Shown: positions 1 to 6,872 of the stretch, one piece after another
Layout: each line of letters opens with the position of its first letter
Position numbering within the stretch: the stretch's first letter is position 1
DNA from: Fomitopsis serialis
Taxonomy: Eukaryota; Basidiomycota; Agaricomycetes; Polyporales; Fomitopsidaceae
Reading direction: 5' to 3'
DNA length: 14,902 bases
Assembly (NCBI RefSeq): GCF_022376445.1
Contig: NW_025955680.1
Location: 1-14,902 of the forward strand
Position numbers and translations under genes: made by a program
The notes under the pieces: generated by a model
Told to the model about the DNA's origin: nothing
Database searches by the model: none
What the model saw: the letters and a program-made list of their open reading frames with translations, nothing else

Positions 1-3000
1 CGGAGATTCACCCACGGATCATCGAGCAGGAGGCACTGTGGAGCTGTGAGCGCTTCCGAACACGAACACATTGTATAACACTTACAGTGGCTTGCGAGTA
101 CAAAGCGCGAGCAAGAGCTATCCTGGCGCGTTGGCCACCCGAAAGAGTGATGCCTTTCTCTCCAATCTCTGGGAGGAGATCAGCACTTGGCCGACGTGCA
201 TGTAGCAGAGACCACCTGTCATGTCGCAGCTTCGAAAATTTCCAGATCCCGGTTCAACGCACATGCTTCGATGACAGTCCGGTAGCGTTTTTCGTCGTAC
301 CCATATGCGGCACCGAAGATGATGTTGTCTCGGATAGTAGCATGCTCGAGCCCTGCTTATAATTAGATGCACTTAAACTTCGGACTTCGACTTAACAAGC
401 TCACAGGGGTTTTGAGCGCAGTAGGCCACCTGATGTCCAGCCTTGTTAAGGATCACCTTTCCGGAAATGCAGTGCATCTCTGAAGAACCACATTGAGCAC
501 ATGTCACCCAGCACAAGACACTTGAAGCGTACCTCCTAGCAAGGCCGCAAGCAGCGCGCTCTTTCCTGATCCTGTCGCGCCACTGACCAACGTCAACCTA
601 TCTTTAGGAAACTCGACGTTCAGTGGTCCCAGTCGGAATCTTGACTGAACGTCCCGCGGAGCAACGTCCCACTCAAACACCGCATCCTCGAAACCAACCT
701 CATCCGGAAGAGACGCCGCGGGATTCGCAGCCATCTTCAGGGTTGACGCCCACTCGGGAACCTCTGCCTCCGCGAGGAACTTCTCAATGCGCTGCATGCT
801 AACGTACGCTACAGGGGAAAGTTCAATGCTGGGGTGGAACTGCTTAAAGTGGACGACTCACCATGCAGCAAGGCGAAAAACTGTTCCGGCAGCAGCGTCA
901 TCGGCTCTTGTATGTACGAGAACAGCGCGATGGAGGTGAACGCCTTCGCGACGGTGAGCCTCTCGCCGGCTATGAGCGTGTAGCACAGGAATGAGGCGAC
1001 GGCCGTCGCAGATGGGATCCAGGTCCAGATGAAGGTGATGAAGACTGAGACGATGTTGTCTTTGACGCGCCATTTGAGCTCGGTCTCTCGCGCTTCGCGG
1101 ACACGAGCAGACCAGCGATGTTCTGTGAGTTTGTTTCGTAAGCAGAACAATCTTCACACTTGCAAGGGGAAATACTGCCACACCCCAGCCATAGTATTTC
1201 AGAAATCGGATGTTCTGGAAGAGTTCGTTTACGAGGTTCATGCGGCTGTCGCGGGCTGTCCAGGATTGACGCGTGACCTATACAGACGTTGAAAATCACG
1301 TCTACTCTGCTCGAATGACACTTACGTAGACGTTGTATTTGGCAAGAGGATAGTTCAGGACGTAAGCGACTACGACCACGACGACCGCAGCTAGCGAGCT
1401 CCATCCCAAGATCCTGAACAAGGCGGTAAGTATGTCGTCAGCATCGAGTACGGTTTACGCTTAAGAATTGACGCGCCGGTAAAGAAAGATGAGGGCAATA
1501 GTCAACCGTATAGGGGCCAAGAAGAATCCCGAGAACTGCCAGAAACGATTCGCCACCGCATACGCATCACCTCTGTTCGACATCAGCGAGGAAACCGTCA
1601 GACCTCGGCGAGACGACCGTACTGCATCAAGTTGACGATCCTCCCGAGATCGGCATTGTCATCTTCCTTGTCGTTATGGCTAGTCTTTCCGCCTACATCC
1701 CGTCTTCTCAAAGCTCTGTCAACCCGACCGTCAGCAACGGGGGATGGATGCCTCCGCGACGGAGACGCACTTGTAGTGGAGAGCGCAGAACAACTGCCCT
1801 CGCGTCCGTTCATAGCAGCGACGCGTGTACCAATTCTGGTACAAGTCGACCTGAGCGAAAGAGAGGTTCGCTAGGAAGGTCATGATGGCCCAGAAGTACG
1901 CTCGCTGCGTCGACGCGGGGGACGGGTTCGCGAGAGCTGAGAGGATCTCCTGTAATGCGTAGGGAGGGACGAAGCCTGGTTGCAATTGTCATCATTGGTT
2001 TTCGAGTGAGAGCCTGCATCTCGTTTGGGACATACCAAAGACAGCGCTCCATAGTTCTAGTAGAAGGTCCAGCGACAGGTCTAGTGAGTTGGAGGCAAGC
2101 AGGAACCACAGCAGGGAATGGGTTGGATGCCTTCAGCGGCGATCAGCAACATTGGTTGTCAAACGACAGACCGCTCCTTACTCTTCCTGATACCTCAGGT
2201 ATTTCTTGAACAAGTTATTGTGCTTGAAATAGGGCGACAAGCTCCAGACATCCGCCTCATCGAGGGTCCGGGCTGTGGCGACCTTGAATAACGGCTCGAC
2301 GAACGAAAAGGTTGACCACGACCACAGAGTCACGCTATCCTCTGGCATGGTCGCTGCGCTTGTCGGGACCTAGGAGAATGCGCACGTTCACATCGTACAT
2401 CCAGGCGCAGACAGACAAGCCTATATGCTTACATCCGCATGTTTCGCGACATTCTGTGCTGGGAGGACTGATCGGAGGGGTAGCGACCCTGCCACCCAGG
2501 CCAACGCGGTCGGCCATGCCAATTGCAACAATACAAGCGTGGTGAGGGCTGCGTTGCGCTCGTCGGCGATGAACCTCTGAAGCAGGTCGACCAGAGCGAT
2601 GGTCGCATGAACAAGGTAGAGCACGATCAGGAGGTACGGCGGAGTGACGGGCGGCTTGAACAGCACTCTCAGCACGATATATAGCTGCTCGAGAACGTGA
2701 ATATATGCGAATTAGATATCGCAGACGGGGCATACCCAGGTCGTCGCCGCCACAGCTGCCTGCACAGACAAGCCCTTGTCCTCCACCACCGCGCCATAAA
2801 CGAGCACGCAAATCCACACCGCACTCTCGAGCGCGGATCCCAGCACGAGGACTCTGGCCTTCCATGCCTCCGGAGCATCAACACGGTGTGGTTCCTCCTC
2901 CAGGTCCTCGAGGGTCAGGAAGTCCCTGAACGGCGACGCGAGCCTCCGGAAGACTGTCCGGATACTCTTGTGGAACCTGATTGACGACAGCAGATCATAG

Positions 3001-3170
3001 AGCAGCAGCAGCAAGCCTGCACAGCCTGGTAGGAGCGCGTTCACGAAGAGCTCCTGCTGCGAAGGAGACAACCATGGCTGAGCCGCGTTCAAGATCGTCG
3101 GGTGTGCCACCCATCCGAACGGCGACCGTGAGGCAGAGTCGTTTTGCAGTACGGCCTGAAACGAGCTCAT
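1..3170 (-). CDS. ABCC/MRP-type ABC transporter, 5' part (truncated by window edge; one apparent frameshift)
   Basis: Membrane exporter of the ABCC (multidrug-resistance-protein) class; the substrate cannot be told from sequence. Proposed exons: 3170-2736, 2684-2433, 2369-2182, 2130-2036, 1975-1771, 1715-1623, 1572-1477, 1413-1326, 1277-1184, 1122-862, 808-533, 479-405, 352-216, 168-86 and 35 to the left edge. Residues 1 to about 230 form a TMD0-like block of roughly five hydrophobic helices. TMD1 follows (about 290-600), with fungal-MRP-like segments such as [41 protein letters not shown], and [21 protein letters not shown]1 has Walker A ([18 protein letters not shown]), Q-loop (CAQNPW), signature ([14 protein letters not shown]) and Walker B (CLLLDD); the window ends just after it. 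The start at 3170 opens the frame shortly before the first helix, with G at -3. Two oddities: a GC donor at 1476 and a one-base deficit in exon 352-216. TMD2 and NBD2 lie outside the window. ABCC assignment is firm; the subfamily (Ycf1-, Ybt1- or Yor1-like) is not resolved. Confidence 0.9.
216..352 (-). pseudogene. Frameshifted exon in NBD1 of the ABC transporter
   Basis: This exon reads well ([14 protein letters not shown] through NRDLEIFEA) but then runs into an in-frame TGA (EAAT-stop) before its only usable GT donor at 215. The next exon (168-86, starting AG ATT GGA GAG) needs a phase-1 donor to give the conserved EIGEKG segment. This exon is 137 nt long and ends in phase 0. Shifting by one base near position 227-230 gives the family-typical EA-x-DMT-E junction. 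That points to loss of one base there, either a real inactivating mutation or an assembly error. All other exons are in frame and conserved, so any loss of function would be recent. Confidence 0.65.
1414..1476 (-). other. GC-AG intron in the ABC transporter
   Basis: Between exons 1572-1477 (ending FLYR, phase 2) and 1413-1326 (ILGWSSL) the reading frame is restored only if the donor is CG|GCGCGT at 1476 and the acceptor is TTCAG at 1416-1414. The nearby GT at 1473-1472 gives the wrong phase. The later GT (GTAAAC) lies beyond an in-frame TAA. The neighbouring intron in the same gene uses GTGCGT at 1770, so this site looks like that motif with T changed to C. Confidence 0.6.
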
Positions 3171-3722
3171 CGCGGCAGAGTCTGAGTAGCGTCCGAATGG
3201 TCCTACACCAACGAAGGCGTCGGGCTTCAAGTAGCAAACATGGAAAGATTTTGAGAGACTTGGGCGCGCAGACTTCTCCGGAGACTCCGCCGGAGAAATC
3301 GCTGCTTTTCTCAGCTCTGCCGGATCACACATGTTCTGCTGAAGACTACGGTCTTCGGTTCCGTTGTGAGCGTGGACTGCTTTCGAGCACATGTGTTTCG
3401 GGAGCTTTGAGGTCAGGGAGGGCAACCTCCTTCGTCTACCGGTTGCGCAGATTTGGCGTGTGCGCCAGTACCGCCGACGTCTGCGTTTCGCAGAGCGTCA
3501 GATCGCGTCCTCTCATGATGTGTGGGAGGCTTTCTTTGGTTACTCACCCGCTCCGTGTGGCTCATGTCGCCTCGTTCCACTCAGTCCCTCAGCCGTACTT
3601 GGCTATGTTCCCAGCTTGCCGCGCCTCCTTCAGGAGGACGGGCATGTTCTATCCAGGGCTTGCTTCCGGGTTGTGGCGGTGGCACGACGTCTTCCCAGCA
3701 ATGACATCTGATACCTTCTTCC

Positions 3723-3776
3723 AGTTCGATGGCGGTGGACAGTTCGGTTGCGGTGGACAGTTCGGCTATGGTATGT
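3723..3776. repeat. Three tandem copies of an 18-bp unit
   Basis: Three consecutive 18-bp units begin with agttcg; the second and third share agttcgg, and the first two share gcggtggac. In the plus frame they read QFDGGG, QFGCGG, QFGYGM, then a stop at 3776-3778. In the minus frames they read as short Thr/Glu- or Pro-rich repeats. The third copy is the most diverged. No family is recognised. Confidence 0.7.
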
Positions 3777-3874
3777 AGCTTCTTCAACTAACGGTGGGTA
3801 TTTGGTTTCCGTCGCCTTTCGTTGCCGTCTGTGTTTGTTCTTATTTGTTATCTTTGTGGCACGTGGGGGGCTCC

Positions 3875-3945
3875 TGGCCATTGGCCGGTCGCTTTCTAAG
3901 GGAGTTGTCTTAGTTGACTTCGTTTAGAGCGACGGCCAGTGGGCC
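3875..3945. repeat. Imperfect inverted repeat with nested stem
   Basis: Arm 3875-3893 (tggccattggccggtcgct) pairs with arm 3928-3945 (agcgacggccagtgggcc): AGCGAC and GGCCA match across a one-base gap, with mismatches near the outer end. The 34-bp loop contains a second small stem, CTAAG at 3896-3900 with CTTAG at 3909-3913. It may be a hairpin-forming or mobile-element remnant; no target-site duplication was identified. Confidence 0.5.
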
Positions 3946-4017
3946 GACGTCATCGCATCACGTAGTTACACCAAGGAAAATTCCACCCCTCGTTTGACAT
4001 CTCTCCTTTCCGAGACG

Positions 4018-4629
4018 TTAGAACGGTACTATTCTCGTACTCCGATAGTAGCTCGTGATCTCTTCGATCCTCCTCTCCAAGGGGCCTTTGTCCGCGCCCC
4101 ATATGTCGTATATATACGGGTTGTTCTCGGTGTTCACGAAGGCTGGGATATCGTGGAAGGAGTGGTGTGGTTGGGGGTACGGGGCGAGGGCTGCGTACCG
4201 TTGCGTGTGGAGATGCTTCTCGAGGGCTCCTAGCTCCGCCCATGGAATTGGGACACAGAGGTTGCACGGCTCGGGGGCGCCTACTATGGTGAAGGACACC
4301 CAGTGGCGTCGGAGGTCCAGCGTGGACGCGAGGCGCCCCGTGCCGGAGTGTCCCGAGGCATTGTAGATGGATATGAGCGCACCGACTTTGAGTCGCTGGT
4401 CGGGACGCTGATCCGCTGTCCATGTGAGGCCCTCTCCTCTTCCCCACACCGGTCTCAGCAGGACTTTAACGTGGGTGGTTGGTTCTGGGTGGGTGAAGCG
4501 GACTCGGAGGATGGGGAGGGGGGCAGAGCGTAGGGCTGGTGGGTGGCCAGTGTTTGCCGCCTGGCGTGGGCGGTTCGTGCTCGAGTTTCGTCCCCTTTTC
4601 TTCTTTGGCTGAGCGTTATTGCAGGGCAT
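4018..4629 (-). CDS. Orphan hypothetical protein, 203 aa, with NLS-like motif
   Basis: Single-exon open frame of 203 codons, the longest uninterrupted frame in the gene-poor region. I do not recognise the family. The N-terminus (about residues 7-14) has a lysine/arginine cluster, QPKKKRGR, like a classical monopartite nuclear localisation signal, then a basic Ser/Pro/Arg-rich stretch. From about residue 40 the sequence looks globular, with alternating hydrophobic strands (LRVRFTHPEP, HVKVLLRPVW, VGALISIYNASGHSGTG, HWVSFTIVGAPEPCNLCV). The C-terminus is FVNTENNPYIYDIWG followed by a charged helix. No transmembrane segment or catalytic motif is evident. A consensus TATA box lies at 4922-4929 on the same strand, about 290 bp upstream. 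A downstream exon joined by splicing is possible but not supported. It could also be an uncharacterised fragment of a transposable element. Confidence 0.45.
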   Translation of the reverse strand: MPCNNAQPKKKRGRNSSTNRPRQAANTGHPPALRSAPLPILRVRFTHPEPTTHVKVLLRPVWGRGEGLTWTADQRPDQRLKVGALISIYNASGHSGTGRLASTLDLRRHWVSFTIVGAPEPCNLCVPIPWAELGALEKHLHTQRYAALAPYPQPHHSFHDIPAFVNTENNPYIYDIWGADKGPLERRIEEITSYYRSTRIVPF

Positions 4630-4921
4630 ATTGGGTTATGGGGATTATGTTGGGGATGGGGCGTGTCTGTCCATCCCTGTAGGTCTTTCTTGTTTTAACG
4701 CATGGCTTCATGGACCAGCGTTTAGATTTATGCTTCTCTCTGGTACGGAACCGAAAGCTTACGTTTATTTCACAGAGTTACGTCTCATCAAGCGCCTCTC
4801 TTGTAGGGAAGGCATGTTTATGACAGCATAGATAGTAACTATTTTGTTCGCTCAGAGGGTTGGGAGCTTCTGAGGGGAGGATGGGGCCCTGGTCCAGGTT
4901 CCAATTATGGCGTTTCGTTTC

Positions 4922-4929
4922 CTTTTATA
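4922..4929 (-). promoter_or_regulatory. TATA box candidate (TATAAAAG, minus strand)
   Basis: A full-consensus TATAAAAG on the minus strand, upstream of the 203-residue ORF that starts at 4629. The leader would be about 260 nt and contains a short upstream ORF (MPSLQERR...). The position supports minus-strand transcription but does not prove it. Confidence 0.4.
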
Positions 4930-5369
4930 GTGTCTGGCGTCTATTCTGCCAAACATGTGGTGTCTCGGTGTCACGGGAATTTTGGGTTCGGACATCTGCG
5001 GGTGCTGTGGCATGTGACTATATCGTTTGGGTCGGTGGCTGGAAACTTTAAAAATGAGGGGAGCGCTCGCGACTCCGGTGGTCCGGCGGCTTTTCCCGTG
5101 GGCGCTCACCCGTTTTAGGCGCTCTTTACTCGTCGTGTTAAGGTGGCTGCTCGTTGTGTGGCGGTTGTGCTGAGAGAAACGGGGAGCGCGTGGTTTCGGT
5201 TTTGGAGGCATTGTAGGCCTGAGGCATGGTGACCTCAATAGGGTGGTGTTCCCTAGTTTCCGACCCCTGTTTGGGGTGGATTGTAGAATATGTCTACGGA
5301 TGGACTTTGGTGGGTCCGGGACTTCGGAGCTGGTGTTGCGTCCGGGTCCTTTCAGTGCATGTTGGTTTC

Positions 5370-5383
5370 GTCCCCATGGGGAC
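5370..5383. repeat. 14-bp perfect palindrome
   Basis: GTCCCCATGGGGAC equals its own reverse complement. It lies in the gene-poor region with no adjacent gene start. It could be a binding site for a dimeric factor or a chance event. Confidence 0.5.
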
Positions 5384-6491
5384 TACTTACCCCCCGGACC
5401 ACGAGAAGGTCTGCACAGGACTCGTCGACGACGAGCCCTCCCGGGGGAAAATCTTCAGCTTTATCAAGCGCTTTGCTTTCTGCCGTACGGTCTGATGCAC
5501 ATCGAAGATAGAACATGGTGACAATACGCAGTGCACCCTACAACGATGACGATACCAGGGTCTCTTTGTGACGTCAAGATAGATTGTACCGGCGAGTAAG
5601 TAGGAAAGGCAGACATACAATGGATTGGCTGATCTCTGGACGTTGTCGATCGTCGGCCTGACGCCATTATATTGCATGCGGCACAGATGTGTCGACCATT
5701 ACTCGGGTAGATCGTACAAACCGCAGTGAGTGTAACAACGAACGTTGGAGAGTTTCTGTTTAGAGTGTACCGGGTATGTACTTGACGTCAGGAGGAAGAG
5801 TCTTGTCACTAGCCGTGAAAGAGAGCTTCCAGAGCTTGTAGGCAGAAGGCACGCTGGCCAGAAACGGCTAGTGCAGAGACTGTGCTTGTGTCGCACAGAA
5901 ACACGGAGGTCTTGATCGCCGAGCGACGGGAGAACTTCATACAGTACTAGGATCCGACATGACAGCGCCAGGGAAGGCAGGGCCAGGGGGACGCAGTGGT
6001 TACACACCGATGTTGTCGAGCTGCCAGACGAGACACGCCCACCGCGCCCGACGGTCGGCACGGAAATTCGCAATCCTGAGTTGCGCACCCGACGTCGTGC
6101 GCGGATTCTTCTCGAAAGCGTAGGTATGGCGCCCCAGCTGCTTGCCCCGTAGGAAATAAAATTAGCATTACGACAGCGGATCATAAATGCGCACCTATTG
6201 GCTAAGACAGGGCGAACTATCATGGTCCGGTGTCCGCAATGCCTCCAAGCATCGTGCCATGGGGTAGACATCGGGGAGAGGGCAACTTGGGAATAGAGCT
6301 GCCCACTACTTGAGGAAGTTGTGCGCAAGAGTAGCCGGCTTGACATATGGAATTGCTGTCGGGCCAGAGTATGCCCAGAAGCGACTTGCGGGGAGTGGAC
6401 GCGGACAGTGAGAATATTTGAAAGGCTTATTACCGCGGACGATGTAGGCGCTGTCGGGCGGCACCTGCTGATCGCCTACCCCCGCAAGGAG

Positions 6492-6498
6492 TATATAG
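6492..6498 (+). promoter_or_regulatory. TATA box candidate for trehalase
   Basis: TATATAG about 375 bp before the trehalase ATG. It is followed by a pyrimidine-rich tract (about 6660-6870), a common feature near fungal transcription starts. I saw no CCCCT/AGGGG stress-response core between about 6300 and the ATG. Confidence 0.35.
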
Positions 6499-6872
6499 AG
6501 ACCCTCCGCCCCAGCGAGCGAGATAGCGCGACACTCCCAGACACAGCCAGCATACCGTCCCAGTTCTCCGTGCGAGGTGGTGGTCAAAGGACAAAGAGTC
6601 ACGCATAGCGCTCGCCGCTCGCTTGCCGGCCCACGCTCCGACCCTCGACCCCATAGTCGTCCTTGCTTCACTCCACCATCATCTTCCACCCTTTACCTCA
6701 TAACAGTCTCCTCGCCCATTCCCCGTCGGAGTCATATACTTCCTCAATTTCGACTGCTGGTCTTTGTCGTTGTCGGAGCACTCTCAGAACATCATCTTTC
6801 GCTCGTGTTCGACTCTATCGTCGCTACTCTGTTCTCGCACTGCTGTAACCACCTCGCCTCATTCTCTATACT

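Larger units (their letters stand above)
3171..4017. other. Intergenic stretch upstream of the ABC transporter; no supported gene
   Basis: The first few hundred bases should hold the minus-strand promoter of the ABC transporter; I see no clear TATA box there. Open frames on both strands are short or lack family similarity. The plus-strand frame ending at 3778 finishes in a glycine-rich tail encoded by an 18-bp repeat, but it overlaps the transporter's first exon and has no recognisable domain. An imperfect inverted repeat lies at 3875-3945. Confidence 0.5.
4630..6490. other. Gene-poor intergenic region; no supported gene
   Basis: About 1.9 kb in which I find no exon chain and no family motif. 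The open frames seen are basic or low in complexity: for example minus 5238-4852, containing MPPKPKPR, and minus 6346-5699, Ser/Arg-rich. Neither has a hydrophobic core, splice structure or similarity I recognise. The minus 5238-4852 frame also spans the TATA box at 4922-4929, which argues against its being coding. The part nearest 6490 should belong to the trehalase promoter. Confidence 0.5.

Noticed and set aside
2712..3425. Upstream Met at 3425 as ABC transporter start
   Set aside because: The added 85 residues have no membrane or family character; Met at 3170 directly precedes the TMD0-like sequence.
2981..3778. 265-codon plus-strand open frame with glycine-rich end
   Set aside because: Its 5' part is antisense to the well-supported first exon of the ABC transporter, and the rest has no domain; most likely a shadow frame plus a repeat.
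4107..4118. Palindrome CGTATATATACG, possible TATA/operator
   Set aside because: It lies inside the 203-residue ORF and encodes ordinary residues (PYIYD); no gene starts nearby.
4852..5238. Minus-strand 128-codon basic frame (contains MPPKPKPR)
   Set aside because: Low complexity, no hydrophobic core or family, and it spans a consensus TATA box, so it is more likely promoter or non-coding DNA.
5699..6346. Minus-strand 215-codon Ser/Arg-rich frame
   Set aside because: No conserved segment, no splice-linked neighbours, composition like random translation of GC-rich DNA.
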